Below the pieces are notes generated by a model. That model was not told the DNA's origin and made no database searches. It saw only the letters and a list, made by a program, of their open reading frames with translations. Source: an uncultured Acidobacteriota bacterium (GTDB taxonomy: Bacteria; Acidobacteriota; Terriglobia; Terriglobales; Acidobacteriaceae). From it: 64,000 bases of DNA. The DNA lies in NCBI GenBank assembly GCA_903832055.1, contig CAILAC010000013.1, positions 186,001 through 250,000 on the forward strand, in the 5' to 3' direction. How positions within the stretch are numbered: position 1 is the first letter of the stretch; the number at the start of each line of letters is the position of its first letter. The position numbers and the translations under genes were made by a program. Below are positions 42,625 to 53,206 of the stretch, in pieces.

Positions 42625-44946
42625 CTAGACGAACAATGGCGCCAGCACGAGTGTCACTGTAGCGAGCAGCTTGATCAGCACATGGAGGCTCGGTCCCGCT
42701 GTGTCCTTAAAGGGATCGCCAACGGTATCGCCAACCACAGCTGCCTTGTGAGCCTCTGAGCCTTTCCCGCCGAACTTGCCAGTCTCGATCAGCTTCTTGG
42801 CATTGTCCCAGGCACCGCCGCCGTTGTTCATCAGCATCGCCAGCAGGATTCCACTGATTGTTCCTACCATCAGGAACGACGCAACCGCTTCAGCTCCAGA
42901 GAGATTGACGATGTTGCCAAAGCTTGCCGGCAGGTCTGTGCTGCTCTTCAGGTGAAAGCGGGTGCTCAAGTGCCGGAAAAGAATTCCAATCGACACCGGC
43001 ATCAGTACCGCTAGCGCTCCCGGCAGTACCATCTCCTTGAGCGCAGCACCTGTCACGATGTTCACGCAGCGCGCATAGTCCGGTTTGCTCGTCCCGCTCA
43101 TGATGCCGGGGTTCTCTTTGAATTGCGCTCGCACATCCTCGATGACCTTTTCTGCAGCACGGCCGACGGCGCTGATGGCCATCGAAGAGAAAAGATACGT
43201 CAGCATCGCCCCCAGCAGCGCTCCCACAAACACCGGGACGCTCGCCAGGTTGATATTGGAGAAGCTCCAGCCAACGGGCAGCACGAAGCCCGCCGCTTCT
43301 ACCCTATGCTTCACAATGTCGTGAATTGTTTCGAGGTACGCCGAGAACAGCAGAAACGCTGCCAGCGACGCCGATCCGATTGCATAGCCCTTGGTGAGCG
43401 CTTTGGTTGTATTGCCCGCCGCGTCGAGACGGTCGGTGCGGTCACGCACTTCGTGGGGCTGGTTACTCATCTCTGCGATGCCGCCGGCATTGTCTGTAAT
43501 CGGTCCAAAGGTATCCATCGCCAGAATGTAGGCCGCGCTCGAAAGCATGCCCATGGTCGCAATCGCCGTTCCGTAGATGCCCTTGGCGTAATCAGCGACG
43601 CCAGTCGCATCCTCGAGGCCTCGCACCCCAAAGTAGTAGCTCAGCAGCAGGGCTCCGCTGATTACCAGGGCAGGAAGAGCCGGTGTCTGCATTCCAACCG
43701 CGAGGCCGGTAATGATATTGGTAGCCGCACCGGTATTGCAGGCCTCGGCGATCGATTGCACTGGCCTGTAGCGGGTTTCCGTGTAGTACTCCGTAATCGA
43801 CACAAAGAGGAACGAAGTGACAATGCCCACGATGCCCGCGGCCAGCAGCCACCAGCGATCCTGTAGCAGAAAATGTACCGCCGCTGCAAAACCACCCAGA
43901 GCGAGGAAACTCGTGATGTAGAAGCCCCGGTTCAGCGAATGCATCGGGTCGTCGGTCTCTTTGCTGTGCACCGACAATACGCCAGCAATCGATGCCACGA
44001 TGTTCACCGCATGCACGATCAGTGGGAACAGAATCCCCTTGATGCCAAACACCGGGAATAACGCGGCACCCAGAATCATCGCTCCGACGCTCTCTGCCGC
44101 ACTTGATTCAAACAAATCGGCTCCACGACCCGCGCAGTCGCCTACGTTGTCACCAACGAGGTCGGCAATGACTGCCGGGTTGCGCGGATCATCCTCTGGA
44201 ATTCCCGCCTCAACCTTGCCAACCAGGTCTGCTCCCACGTCCGCTGCTTTGGTGTAGATTCCGCCGCCGAGTTGAGCAAACAGGGCCACCAGCGAAGCAC
44301 CAAAACCAAAGCCCACCAGCTGGTAGGGAACCGTTTCAGGACTGTCGAGGCCGCCGAACAACAGGAAAAGGATCCCAATGCCCAGCAGCGCCAGACCCAC
44401 AACAATCAGACCTGTCACCGCACCGCCTCGCAGCGCCAGCTTCAATGCGCCTGCAAGGCTCGAACGCGCCGCAGCAGCGGTTCGCAGATTTGCTCGAATT
44501 GAGACAAACATCCCGGTGTAGCCCGAAAAACCCGAGCACGCCGCACCCACCAGGAAGCTGAAAACGACCTTCGTAGCCAATGGAGCCGTCAGGGGATAAA
44601 TGCGATAGCCGGCGTAGAGTACAGCGGCCAGCACCACCGCCATAATTGCGATCGTCTTGTATTGTCGGCCCATAAAGGCCTGCGCTCCCACTCGAATCGC
44701 TGATGCGATCTCCTGCATCTCAGGCGTGCCCTGGTCCGCAGATAAAACATTCCGCGCAAAAAGCAGCGCCGCTGCCAGAGCCAGTACGCCTGCTCCGATG
44801 GCAATCCAAAGATAGATGCTGTCGCCTGCGCCGCTCGGGGCGAGTGGGTTTTCCAGCATGGCAAGCAGTCTACCCGTCATCGGGCCTGTCTTTAGGCTGG
44901 TTTGTGGGCTTGTGAGTGCGCCCATTGCTGCTGTCATCAAAAACAT
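42625..44946 (-). CDS. hppA: Membrane-bound H+-translocating pyrophosphatase, K+-independent type
   Basis: Hydrolyses PPi to pump protons across the cytoplasmic membrane, saving energy from biosynthesis. The 773 residues contain about 16 hydrophobic segments. The PPi-binding signatures are present: [40 protein letters not shown] and the late [16 protein letters not shown]. The motif [10 protein letters not shown] has lysine where K+-dependent enzymes have alanine, which indicates a K+-independent enzyme. AGGAGG precedes ATG 44946 by 11 nt, supporting the full N terminus, although ATG 44859 would give a more typical start of the first helix. Confidence 0.93.
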   Translation of the reverse strand: MFLMTAAMGALTSPQTSLKTGPMTGRLLAMLENPLAPSGAGDSIYLWIAIGAGVLALAAALLFARNVLSADQGTPEMQEIASAIRVGAQAFMGRQYKTIAIMAVVLAAVLYAGYRIYPLTAPLATKVVFSFLVGAACSGFSGYTGMFVSIRANLRTAAAARSSLAGALKLALRGGAVTGLIVVGLALLGIGILFLLFGGLDSPETVPYQLVGFGFGASLVALFAQLGGGIYTKAADVGADLVGKVEAGIPEDDPRNPAVIADLVGDNVGDCAGRGADLFESSAAESVGAMILGAALFPVFGIKGILFPLIVHAVNIVASIAGVLSVHSKETDDPMHSLNRGFYITSFLALGGFAAAVHFLLQDRWWLLAAGIVGIVTSFLFVSITEYYTETRYRPVQSIAEACNTGAATNIITGLAVGMQTPALPALVISGALLLSYYFGVRGLEDATGVADYAKGIYGTAIATMGMLSSAAYILAMDTFGPITDNAGGIAEMSNQPHEVRDRTDRLDAAGNTTKALTKGYAIGSASLAAFLLFSAYLETIHDIVKHRVEAAGFVLPVGWSFSNINLASVPVFVGALLGAMLTYLFSSMAISAVGRAAEKVIEDVRAQFKENPGIMSGTSKPDYARCVNIVTGAALKEMVLPGALAVLMPVSIGILFRHLSTRFHLKSSTDLPASFGNIVNLSGAEAVASFLMVGTISGILLAMLMNNGGGAWDNAKKLIETGKFGGKGSEAHKAAVVGDTVGDPFKDTAGPSLHVLIKLLATVTLVLAPLFV

Positions 44947-45304
44947 GCGGGGGTCTTCCTCCTGAAATCAAAACCGCCTCGAAACCCCGCAATCGCAGCA
45001 CCCACTCATGAAGCCGGGGAACGCCCCGTTCTCCAAAGTGGAAACCTCCGCAGATTTCGGTCTTCAAGGTACGTCGAATAGAAACACGGCAGCAATTCAA
45101 TCGTCAATAACCAGACCGGACCACCCCCTCAAGCAGGTCTCCAGAAAGGCATCTTTCCCACCACGCGCCGGGTTGTTACAATCAAGTGGATTTAGCTGTT
45201 GCCCAAGGGGTGCGGCTTGAGTGCGGCGAGTCTCGCAAATATCCTCGCCACAACAGACTTCAGATCAGAATGACGGCGGTAGTGTTGCCAGGGAGGTTGC
45301 ACAC
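44947..45304. other. Divergent intergenic region between hppA and the E1 gene
   Basis: 358 nt holding the promoters of hppA (minus) and the fused E1 gene (plus). A small GC-rich hairpin (CGGGG-AACG-CCCCG, 45015-45028) and the hppA ribosome site AGGAGG are visible. I see no gene or recognisable riboswitch. Confidence 0.4.
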
Positions 45305-47551
45305 ATGGCTCGAGTGGCTTCCGATGCAAAAGATGCCGTGCTTGCCGAATCGACGGCAGCACTGAACGCGGTTTCCCCTCACGCCGAACTTCCCGCATTT
45401 CAGTCCGAGTCCGAATCTGGCGCTCTAAGCGCGCATCAGTTGGTAGAGTTCTATCGGCTTATGTACAATTCGCGGCGGATTGACGACCGCGAGATCATGC
45501 TGAAGCGGCAACAGAAGGTTTTCTTTCAGATTTCTGCCGCTGGCCACGAAGCATTCCAGGTCGCAGCGGCCCTTGCAACTCGCCCCGGCTACGATTGGTA
45601 CGTCCCTTACTATCGTGACCGCGCCCTTTGCTTTGCTCTGGGCGTTACCGCTGAAGAAATGCTGCTGCAATCCGTCGGCGCCGCAGACGACCCCGCAAGC
45701 GGCGGGCGGCAGATGCCCACGCACTGGAGCAGCCCCAGCCTCCACATCGTCAGCACTTCCTCCTCTACGGCGACCCAGGTTCTCCATGCCGTTGGCGTCG
45801 CCGAGGCTGGCCGCTACTATGGCCGTTTTCCTGATGCCTCAAAGAAATCCGCGCCGGGGGAAAGCGTCGACTACCGCGCCTTCCACAACGTCAGCTTTGC
45901 CGCCGACGAAGTAGTCCTCACCTGTATTGGCGAGGGCGCCACATCCCAGGGTGAGTTCTGGGAGGCCCTCAATACCGCTTCCAACCAGAAGCTCCCCGTA
46001 GTCTTCTGTGTTGAAGACAACGGTTATGCCATCTCCGTTCCTGTCGAGGTCAATACTCCAGGTGGCAACATCTCCCGTCTGGTCGCAAATTTCCCCAACT
46101 TCCATTTCGCTGAAGTCGATGGCACTGACCCGGAAGCCAGCTATAGGGCGCTTGTGGAGGCGGTGGCCTACTGCCGTGCCGGCAAGGGACCTGCCCTGGT
46201 TCATGGCCACTGCGTTCGCATCTACTCGCATTCCTTCTCTGACGACGACCGCAACTATCGCTCCCATGAAGAGCGCGAAGCCGACGCAATGCGGGATCCG
46301 CTCCACAAGCTCCAAATGCGCCTCCTCCGTGAAGGCATTCTGAGCACAGGCGAATTGAACGAGATGGAGCAGGGAATTGATGAACAGATCGCCGCAGCCG
46401 CCGTCAGAGCTGTCGAATCGCCTCTTCCGCCAGTCTCAAGCATCACCCGCCATATCTATTCAGAGGATTACGACCCGACTCGCGCCTCTCTCGCTACCAA
46501 GCCTCAGCATGTTGATGAGAAGGCCGTTGATAAGACGATGGCTGACCTGATCAACGTCTGTCTCCGCGACGAAATGCGCCGTGATCCGCGCATCCTCGTT
46601 TACGGTGAAGACGTTGCCGACTCCAGTCGGGAAGAGGCTCTCAAGGAAGTGAAGGGAAAGGGCGGCGTATTCAAGCTGACACACGGACTCCAGACAGAGT
46701 TCGGCTCTGCACGTGTGTTCAATTCGCCTCTGGCTGAGGCCAATATCGTCGGCCGCGCAATCGGCTACGCCGTTCGGGGGCTCAAACCGGTCGTTGAAAT
46801 TCAGTTCTTCGACTACATCTGGCCTGCGATGCATCAGATGCGCAACGAACTCGCGCTCATGCGCTGGCGCTCGAACGGCGGTTTCAGCGCTCCCCTCGTG
46901 ATGCGCGTCCCCATCGGCGGCTACCTGACAGGTGGCTCGATCTATCACTCCCAGTCAGGGGAATCCATCTTTACTCACCTGCCAGGCCTCCGTGTTGTTT
47001 TTCCATCGAACGCGCTTGACGCCAACGGCCTGCTGCGCACCGCCATTCGCTGCGATGATCCAGTCCTTTTTCTGGAGCACAAGCGGCTCTATCGCGAACC
47101 CTACGGCCGCGCGCCCTACCCCGGCCCGGACTACATGGTCCCGTTCGGCAAGGCTTCTGTGGTCCGCCCAGGAACAGACGTCACCATCGTTACTTACGGG
47201 GCACTCGTGCCCAGGTCGCTGCAGGCAGCGCAGCGTGCCGAGCGCGAACACGGTATTCAAGCCGAGGTCATCGACCTTCGCACCCTCAACCCATACGACT
47301 GGGATGCCATTGCCACCTCCGTCAAAAAGACCAGTCGCGTCATCGTCGCCTACGAAGATATGAAGAGCTGGGGTTACGGCGCTGAAATCGCTGCCCGCAT
47401 TGCCGACGAACTTTTTGAATACCTCGATGCTCCAGTGAAGCGGGTCGCAGCCATGGACACCTTTGTCGCCTACCAGCCCGTACTGGAAGACGCGATCCTG
47501 CCTCAGCCAGAGGATCTGCTGCGCACAATCTTGGAGTTGCGGGCATTTTGA
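45305..47551 (+). CDS. Fused alpha-beta E1 of a branched-chain 2-oxoacid (or pyruvate-type) dehydrogenase
   Basis: One 748-residue chain carries both thiamine-diphosphate E1 subunits. The alpha part (about 45-400) has [19 protein letters not shown], the TPP motif [17 protein letters not shown]...EDNGYAI, and the phosphorylation-loop-like [15 protein letters not shown]. The beta part (about 420-748) has [30 protein letters not shown] and [17 protein letters not shown]. Such fusions are known for 2-oxoisovalerate dehydrogenase. No E2 or E3 gene is nearby. GGGAGG precedes ATG 45305; the frame is open to GTG 45221. Its stop overlaps the TTG start of the glycosyltransferase gene. Confidence 0.88.
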   Translation: MARVASDAKDAVLAESTAALNAVSPHAELPAFQSESESGALSAHQLVEFYRLMYNSRRIDDREIMLKRQQKVFFQISAAGHEAFQVAAALATRPGYDWYVPYYRDRALCFALGVTAEEMLLQSVGAADDPASGGRQMPTHWSSPSLHIVSTSSSTATQVLHAVGVAEAGRYYGRFPDASKKSAPGESVDYRAFHNVSFAADEVVLTCIGEGATSQGEFWEALNTASNQKLPVVFCVEDNGYAISVPVEVNTPGGNISRLVANFPNFHFAEVDGTDPEASYRALVEAVAYCRAGKGPALVHGHCVRIYSHSFSDDDRNYRSHEEREADAMRDPLHKLQMRLLREGILSTGELNEMEQGIDEQIAAAAVRAVESPLPPVSSITRHIYSEDYDPTRASLATKPQHVDEKAVDKTMADLINVCLRDEMRRDPRILVYGEDVADSSREEALKEVKGKGGVFKLTHGLQTEFGSARVFNSPLAEANIVGRAIGYAVRGLKPVVEIQFFDYIWPAMHQMRNELALMRWRSNGGFSAPLVMRVPIGGYLTGGSIYHSQSGESIFTHLPGLRVVFPSNALDANGLLRTAIRCDDPVLFLEHKRLYREPYGRAPYPGPDYMVPFGKASVVRPGTDVTIVTYGALVPRSLQAAQRAEREHGIQAEVIDLRTLNPYDWDAIATSVKKTSRVIVAYEDMKSWGYGAEIAARIADELFEYLDAPVKRVAAMDTFVAYQPVLEDAILPQPEDLLRTILELRAF

Positions 47552-48732
47552 GTCTTCCTCCCGGATCGGCAGCAAAGCGGTTGCCAAGGCGAATCCTGCT
47601 GGTCGGCAACTACGAGCCGGATGAACAGCAGAGCATGCAGCGCTACAGCCGATGGCTGCTTCACGCCCTTCGTGCGAAGGGCTGCACGGTGGTTCTGATT
47701 CGTCCAGTGCCCTTCGTCTCAAGATTGGCTAGAGGGCCGTTCCGGCGCCCGGCTGTGGTCAAATATCTCGGCTATTTCGATAAATTCTTCTTCTTTCCCA
47801 AACAGCTCAAAGCCGCAGCCAGGTCATTCGACCTGGTACACATCTGCGACCACTCGAACTCGATGTACGTAAGTGCCACCGGTGGAGTACCAACTGTCAT
47901 CACCTGCCACGATGTGCTGGCGATTCGATCCGCTCAGGGAGAGTTCCCAATTAACAGGACCGGCTGGTCCGGTCGATGGCTCCAGTCCTGGATTCTGCGA
48001 GGTTTGCGTCGCGCCGCCCATGTCATTTGCGTCTCGGCCAAAACGGCCGAAGATTTGCAGAGACTTACGGGCGACCCAGGGAAGCGCAATCCCGACAAGA
48101 ACGTTCGAGTCATCTTCAATCCATTGAACTGGCCCTACAAGCCGCAGCCAAAGATGCCAGAACAGTTGCTTCAGCGGCTTGCCTTGAGACCTGATGCGCC
48201 TTACTTCCTTCATGTCGGCGGAAATCAGTGGTATAAAAACCGCGCCGCCGTTTTAAGGATATTTCGTGAACTTGCCGTCAAGCCTGAGTTTGCGGCCTCA
48301 AAGCTGGTAATGGCTGGCAAGCCGCTACCTGCAAATCTGGCAGCCCTCCTCGACGAGAGTGGGCTGCGCGATCGGGTGATCTCGGTGACTGGAACTACGA
48401 ACGATGAGTTGGAGGCGCTCTACAGCCACGCCCTGGCTTTGGTGTTTCCTTCGCTTGAGGAAGGCTTCGGATGGCCGATCGCAGAGGCGCAGGCTTGCGG
48501 CTGTCCGGTCGCTGTTACTGGTCGACCACCGATGACTGAGGTCGCGGGCGATGCGGCCATCTTCTTTGATCCAGCGGACGCTGCTGGCGCTGCTGAGGCA
48601 ATCTGCCAAGGGCTCGCCCAACGCGAATCTTTGCGCGAAGCCGGATTCCGGAATCTGGCCCGGTTCAGCGAAGACAAAATAGTCTCTGAATATCTAGCCT
48701 TCTACGCAGACATCTACAACGTAGAGAATTAG
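47548..48732 (+). CDS. GT4-type glycosyltransferase
   Basis: A 394-residue GT-B glycosyltransferase of family 4. The N-terminal domain begins [20 protein letters not shown] and the C-terminal nucleotide-sugar domain has [20 protein letters not shown] and the EX7E motif in [20 protein letters not shown]. It starts with TTG overlapping the TGA of the E1 gene by 4 nt, so it is translationally coupled to an unrelated metabolic enzyme. No other polysaccharide genes are adjacent, so the acceptor is unknown. It converges on the alpha/beta hydrolase-like gene, overlapping by 4 nt. Confidence 0.88.
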   Translation: MSLPPGSAAKRLPRRILLVGNYEPDEQQSMQRYSRWLLHALRAKGCTVVLIRPVPFVSRLARGPFRRPAVVKYLGYFDKFFFFPKQLKAAARSFDLVHICDHSNSMYVSATGGVPTVITCHDVLAIRSAQGEFPINRTGWSGRWLQSWILRGLRRAAHVICVSAKTAEDLQRLTGDPGKRNPDKNVRVIFNPLNWPYKPQPKMPEQLLQRLALRPDAPYFLHVGGNQWYKNRAAVLRIFRELAVKPEFAASKLVMAGKPLPANLAALLDESGLRDRVISVTGTTNDELEALYSHALALVFPSLEEGFGWPIAEAQACGCPVAVTGRPPMTEVAGDAAIFFDPADAAGAAEAICQGLAQRESLREAGFRNLARFSEDKIVSEYLAFYADIYNVEN

Positions 48733-49709
48733 CGCGGTTGGCTCTTCTCGCCCGGCAAATCGTCAAGCCACCTCTGAAGCGATTCACTGAAGTGCGGGTC
48801 TTGAGTTGATGGCACCGTGAGCCAAGCCATCGTCTTCTGGACTTGAGCCGATTGATACGCATCAGGAGGGGTTCCAGGCTGACCGGTTGGTGGCTGGCTC
48901 AAAAGCCACAGGGTTGGAACGTGCATCTTCTGTACCGCCTCAATGAGGTCATAGCGGTCCTTTACCAGCCAGTGCGCGGGGACAAGCCGGCTCCGGCTGT
49001 CATTCAGGATTGTCGAAACGGCATTCTGCTGTGGTGCATCGAGTACGACGCCGGAAAGCTCAGGATGATCCGCCGCCAATTCAGCGGCAATGGTCGCCCC
49101 TAGACCAGTGCCCCAAAGGACAATGCTTTTCGCCGGAACGCCATGCGTGAGCGTTAGCCAGGTCAACCCCCATTCAGCATCTTGACGTAGATGCTTCTCG
49201 CTCGGTTTGCCACCTTCGTTGATAGGCTGACTTTGACCATATCCGCGGTAATCAATCGCGAAAACGCTGAGGTGATCTCTGTGCAATTGGGCAAGAGCAT
49301 CGACGCTATCGGAGAGGTTCCCATCAGCACCGTGGAGGTAGAGAACCGTGAAGCGGGAACTCTCGGCAGGCAGCCACCAACCCGTGAGCTGAGCCGTGCC
49401 GGTCTCGGTCACTGCAAATTTGATGGATTCAAATGGCAAGCCGACACTTGCCGGCGTTCGGGTAGTTTCCGTTTTAGGGTGGTAGAGAAGCTGCCAAGAG
49501 CCTTGCCAATACAGAAAACAAAGCGCACCCCATCCCAGACAGCAAGCCGCCAGAATCGCAACAGCGGCGGCCGAAAGCAACCAGCGCGGAGACACAAGAG
49601 GAAACGCAGTGGTCGGTTGGCGCAGCTCATTTGCAGCCCTCTCAAAGGCTGAAATACGTTTGGCCGCAGGAGGCTGCTGTGCTGGACGGGATGGTTTTGC
49701 TTGAGGCAT
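48729..49709 (-). CDS. Membrane-anchored alpha/beta hydrolase-like protein lacking the nucleophile serine
   Basis: A 326-residue protein with a basic, proline-rich cytoplasmic N terminus, one membrane helix (about 43-67) and an extracytoplasmic alpha/beta hydrolase domain of the BEM46/YtmA type (LYLHGADGNLSD, AIDYRGYGQS). The nucleophile elbow reads LWGTGLGAT, so Gly202 replaces the serine expected in GxSxG. The expected acid segment (near HVPTLWLLSQPP) also lacks an aspartate. The codon is plain in the DNA (GGT). It therefore looks like a pseudo-enzyme or binding protein rather than an active esterase. It overlaps the glycosyltransferase gene tail by 4 nt. Confidence 0.75.
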   Translation of the reverse strand: MPQAKPSRPAQQPPAAKRISAFERAANELRQPTTAFPLVSPRWLLSAAAVAILAACCLGWGALCFLYWQGSWQLLYHPKTETTRTPASVGLPFESIKFAVTETGTAQLTGWWLPAESSRFTVLYLHGADGNLSDSVDALAQLHRDHLSVFAIDYRGYGQSQPINEGGKPSEKHLRQDAEWGLTWLTLTHGVPAKSIVLWGTGLGATIAAELAADHPELSGVVLDAPQQNAVSTILNDSRSRLVPAHWLVKDRYDLIEAVQKMHVPTLWLLSQPPTGQPGTPPDAYQSAQVQKTMAWLTVPSTQDPHFSESLQRWLDDLPGEKSQPR

Positions 49710-49761
49710 GTTTATTCAGGCTTCTCTGATGGTAGCGCGTGGCGGAGGTCTGCAATGAAGA

Positions 49762-51174
49762 TCAGGGTTTGGGACAGGAATCGAGTGGACCGAGGTCTGA
49801 ACCCAATGCCTTCATTTTGACGCGCAGCCGTGCTTCGACCTCAGCAAACGGACCGTTGGGGAGGGCGGCGGAGTTGAGGGCCTTCTCAGTACCGCAAAGG
49901 CGCAGCGCCTCGGTGGCGATGCCGAGAGAATGGAGTAACTTGGGATCACCGTAGACCGGAGTGCCGTCGATGACGACCATGTCAATCTCCGTGATTGCTT
50001 TGACGAGAATTGCATCGTAAAAGTCACTGGCAGGCCCGTCGGGAGTGTCGTGGACGAGAAAAAAATCTGCCTTCATTCCTGGTGCGAGCGTTCCTACCTT
50101 GTCATCGATGCGAGCCACCCGCGCTGGTACGCTCGAAGCCATTTCGAACAATTGCCGTGTACTGAAGAGTCCGTCAAGCTTGTGCCCGCTTACATCCCAG
50201 GCGTACTGAATCTCCTCCCATATGTTGTCGCTGCCGGAGGGCGACCAGTCCGGTGCGAGCGAAATCGTCACCCCTGCCCGGAAGGCAGCGGCGACGTTGG
50301 CTGTTTCTCCGTATAGTTCGAAGTTGGAGCGGGGCGACCAGACGATTGAGGCACCCGCCTTGTGTACGCGGGCCATCTGCGCGGGGGACAGTCCAACCGA
50401 ATGGACGAGTGCCGTGTGCGCTGTCAGCAGGCCATGAGCCTCCAGCATATCGAGTTCCTGGGCGGATTCAACATCCGTTGGCAAGCCCTCGGCAATATGA
50501 ATGGCCAGCAGGTCGAGCGAGCCATCGGCGATTCCTTGTGCAAAGCGGGCTCCAGTGGAGGCATCCATATCACGCGCGGTAATGCCAATCGAGTTGGCGA
50601 TTCTTTCCTGGTCCGTTTCATGGCCGTAGAAGCCGGTGTAGTGGTCGAGGTTGCGCACCAGGCCGCGGAGACAATCCGGGGAGGCCTTGGCGGCGTGGCC
50701 CGGCTGGTTGTTGTCGCCAATGCCGATGATCGAGGTAGTTCCGCCGATGAGGGCCTTCACTTCGACATACTCATCGATGTCGCAGAAGTTTGCCGGGTCG
50801 CCGATCAGGGCATAGCCTTTGCTTTCCAGTTGCTGCTGGTATACGAGCCAGTCGCGCCAGGCATAGCGATTGGGGAACTTGTGTGGAGGAGTCCAGCGGG
50901 GGAAGACGTTGAATGTGGGATGGTTGTGCAGGTCGATGAAGCCGGGAAAGATGAGGTCGTCGGTTTCGAGCACCTGAGCGCCGGGAATTTCTGGGCGTTC
51001 ACGCTCCACATGCAGAATGTATCCGCCAGCAATGTCTAGCCAGCCATGAGAGATGACGCCATCAGGGGTGACGATGTTGCCCTTGAGCAGGAGATGCTTC
51101 TGGGCCTGCGCCAGAGTTGGCAGCGTCAGTGAGAGGAAGAAGGCGAAATGGCAAGATAATCGGATCAGCTTCAC
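49762..51174 (-). CDS. Exported amidohydrolase family protein
   Basis: A 470-residue metal-dependent hydrolase with a signal peptide (CHFAFFLSLTLPTLAQAQ). The amidohydrolase motifs are present: PGFIDLHNHPTFN (the HxH pair), HIAEGLPTDVESAQELD, LVHSVGLSPAQ, SLAPDWSPSGSDN (metal-binding Asp) and the C-terminal strand VGTLAPGMKADFFLVHD. It resembles chlorohydrolase/guanine-deaminase-like enzymes but acts outside the cytoplasm. The start is GTG 51174, with GGAG upstream. It follows tpiA by 48 nt on the same strand. Substrate unknown, perhaps a cyclic amide or peptide derivative. Confidence 0.83.
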   Translation of the reverse strand: MKLIRLSCHFAFFLSLTLPTLAQAQKHLLLKGNIVTPDGVISHGWLDIAGGYILHVERERPEIPGAQVLETDDLIFPGFIDLHNHPTFNVFPRWTPPHKFPNRYAWRDWLVYQQQLESKGYALIGDPANFCDIDEYVEVKALIGGTTSIIGIGDNNQPGHAAKASPDCLRGLVRNLDHYTGFYGHETDQERIANSIGITARDMDASTGARFAQGIADGSLDLLAIHIAEGLPTDVESAQELDMLEAHGLLTAHTALVHSVGLSPAQMARVHKAGASIVWSPRSNFELYGETANVAAAFRAGVTISLAPDWSPSGSDNIWEEIQYAWDVSGHKLDGLFSTRQLFEMASSVPARVARIDDKVGTLAPGMKADFFLVHDTPDGPASDFYDAILVKAITEIDMVVIDGTPVYGDPKLLHSLGIATEALRLCGTEKALNSAALPNGPFAEVEARLRVKMKALGSDLGPLDSCPKP

Positions 51175-51222
51175 GGTGTCTCCGGAAAGGGTGTTCCGTT
51201 ATCTTGCCACAGAGTCGCAGAC

Positions 51223-51975
51223 TTAGTACTTGACGATAGCGGCAAAGGAATCAGCCTTGAGGCTGGCTCCACCGACGAGGGCTCCGTCAATCTCTTCTTC
51301 GCCGAGCAGGGCAGTCGCGTTCTCAGGCTTGACCGAACCGCCGTAGAGGATGCGGACGGCTGCGGCAACATCGGCGCCGAGCAGCTTGGCTACTTCTGCG
51401 CGGACAATCTTGTGAGCTTCGACAGCCATTTCGGGTGTCGCGGTCTTGCCGGTGCCGATGGCCCACACGGGCTCGTAGGCGATGACGATGGGTGCGGCGG
51501 CTTCGGCGGTGATGCCGACGAAGGCTCCGGCGATCTGGGTCTTCAGCACTTCGGCAGTCAGACCACCTTCACGCTCGGCGAGCACTTCACCGATGCAGAC
51601 GACAGGGATGATGCCGTGCTTGAGCGCGGTATGCAGCTTCTTGTTGACGACTTCGTCGGTCTCGTTGAAGTACTGGCGGCGTTCGGAGTGACCAATGAGG
51701 GTGTGCGTCGCTCCGACGGCGAGCAACATGCTCGCGGAGGTTTCGCCGGTGTAGGCGCCTTCCTCGGCGAAGTGCATGTTCTGCAGGCCAGCAGAGACGT
51801 TCGAGCCAGCAACTGCGGCTACGACGGTGGCGAGAGACGTTACAGACGGGAAAAGAGCAATCTCGTCGCGGTCATGACCGGCAACGAGCGACAGAAAGGC
51901 ATCGGTAAAGGCTTTGGCTTCGGCGGGAGTCTTGTACATCTTCCAGTTGGCGGCGATCAATGACTTGCGGGGCAT
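51223..51975 (-). CDS. tpiA: Triosephosphate isomerase
   Basis: Interconverts dihydroxyacetone phosphate and glyceraldehyde 3-phosphate. The 250-residue protein is full length, with the N-terminal lysine in AANWKMYK, the catalytic His in LIGHSERRQYFNE, the catalytic Glu in AYEPVWAIGTGKTA and the phosphate loop in YGGSVKPENA. The frame is open to 52044, but ATG 51975 gives the family's usual start (MPRKSLIAANWKM). It belongs with pgk and gap further upstream on the same strand, separated from them by the toxin-antitoxin pair. Confidence 0.97.
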   Translation of the reverse strand: MPRKSLIAANWKMYKTPAEAKAFTDAFLSLVAGHDRDEIALFPSVTSLATVVAAVAGSNVSAGLQNMHFAEEGAYTGETSASMLLAVGATHTLIGHSERRQYFNETDEVVNKKLHTALKHGIIPVVCIGEVLAEREGGLTAEVLKTQIAGAFVGITAEAAAPIVIAYEPVWAIGTGKTATPEMAVEAHKIVRAEVAKLLGADVAAAVRILYGGSVKPENATALLGEEEIDGALVGGASLKADSFAAIVKY

Positions 51976-52326
51976 AATGTTTTGTATCCTCAACACCATT
52001 TTAGGCGATTGAATTGAGGGAAAGCGTGCGTATTTGCTGTTCAAAGACGCAAGTCGGTGATCTGCAGGGCTAAAAATCAGCGAATTAATCGGCAGTTTTA
52101 AAAAATAAATAGGGGGGGAGGGGGGGGGGTACTTTTTCTTAACCCGTGATTGCAGATTGCCAGATTCGCGTCAGCTTCCCCTCCCGCATGGGGTGAGGGG
52201 AGCATCGAGCTTGGTACGGACCGATCACATCTCTGCAATTTCAGACCGGGTGCTTCACCGGGAAGCTTCGAATGCTGGATTTTTATTGTGTGGGAAAGGA
52301 TTGAAATTATCGGCAACTGATGGCGA
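51976..52326. other. Intergenic region upstream of tpiA with a long G-run
   Basis: 351 nt between tpiA and the PIN toxin. It is AT-rich around 52080-52111 and then has G7-A-G10 at 52112-52130, read as a pyrimidine run on the tpiA transcript strand. A small minus-strand open frame across this run is low complexity and not credible. Confidence 0.5.
52112..52130 (+). repeat. Homopolymeric G-run
   Basis: Seven G, one A, then ten G, next to an A/T-rich stretch and upstream of tpiA. It is prone to slippage and to sequencing error. On the coding strand of tpiA it is a C-run. Confidence 0.8.
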
Positions 52327-52743
52327 CTATCGCAGGACCTGGCCGCAGAATTCTCGTGCCGTGAAGATTCTGGTTCGACCTAGACTTTGCAGAGCAAGGA
52401 TTCCGGAACGATGATCGCCGGTGACCGCATAGTCGGGTTGCGCGGCCTCGATCAGGTTGAGCAGATAGCTATCGGTAGGGTCGCTGGCCTGGTGTTTCTG
52501 GGGCAAGGGCTTGTCCCAGACGGTCGCGCGGTGGAGATTGTTGATCATCTTGCCTATCCGATGCGGCTGCAGTATAGTTCGGAGCTTTGGGTGCCTGCTC
52601 GCGGAACGAATCTCCCGGATTTGCTCCGGGCAGGTGAGTAATTCGAATCGCCCATAGATCCAAGCGGAGTAGATCGTATCTGGAGCACCGCCTGGGGAGA
52701 TCAAGGCGCTCCAAAAGATGTTGCTATCGAGCAGGACGAGCAT
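52327..52743 (-). CDS. PIN-domain toxin (VapC-like)
   Basis: A 138-residue PIN-domain ribonuclease of the toxin type. The acidic residues are seen in LLDSNIFWSALIS (first Asp near residue 6), the mid-protein Glu of EQIREIRSAS, SDPTDSYLLNLIEAA and YAVTGDHRSGIL (late Asp). It is encoded 1 nt overlapping the antitoxin gene (TGATG), the classical toxin-antitoxin arrangement. PIN toxins cleave tRNA or mRNA and are inhibited by their partner. It lies between pgk and tpiA, splitting the glycolytic genes. Confidence 0.85.
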   Translation of the reverse strand: MLVLLDSNIFWSALISPGGAPDTIYSAWIYGRFELLTCPEQIREIRSASRHPKLRTILQPHRIGKMINNLHRATVWDKPLPQKHQASDPTDSYLLNLIEAAQPDYAVTGDHRSGILALQSLGRTRIFTAREFCGQVLR

Positions 52744-52988
52744 CAGCGATTACGCGCCCATGCAAGTGCTTCCTCGATGGCTTGGTCGATGACTTCCTGA
52801 GGTACATTTTTGTTTTGTTCCTTCGCCGCTCTGGCTGTTTCAAGAAAGATGCTCTTACGGACAGCTTCTTCAACGAATTTGGAGAGGTCACCTTTGCGGC
52901 CACCACCGGAGTCGGCGAGGTGCTGGCGGAGAGCTTGGTCGGTTTCTGCCGAGACGACTAGATTCCAGCGGGTTGCGTTGGTGGCCAT
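52743..52988 (-). CDS. Ribbon-helix-helix antitoxin
   Basis: An 81-residue protein with an N-terminal ribbon-helix-helix DNA-binding region (WNLVVSAETDQALRQHLAD, GDLSKFVEEAVRKSIF) and an acidic, helical C terminus that should wrap the PIN toxin. ATG 52988 has GGAG six bases upstream; an earlier ATG at 53000 is also in frame. The stop overlaps the toxin start by one base. RHH antitoxins normally repress their own promoter, probably just upstream near 53000-53040. Confidence 0.83.
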   Translation of the reverse strand: MATNATRWNLVVSAETDQALRQHLADSGGGRKGDLSKFVEEAVRKSIFLETARAAKEQNKNVPQEVIDQAIEEALAWARNR

Positions 52989-53206
52989 TTCGTACTCCAT
53001 TACTCCTATAAAGCAAGTATACAGATATGCAGATAAACACCCAACGCGACCTCAAATTGCTGACAACGCTATTGAATTAAGGCCTTGGGCTTGCTTGAAT
53101 CTACGTCGATTCGATCGGGCTCGCATTCCAAGGTTTAACTTTGATGCTTTGATCGCTTTCCCGCCCGTTCGCCTTTTCAGATTTGTTGCGCCAAATCAAG
53201 GAATTT

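Noticed and set aside
52098-52316. Minus-strand open frame crossing the G-run
   Set aside because: It is low-complexity proline coding from the C-run, without a ribosome site.
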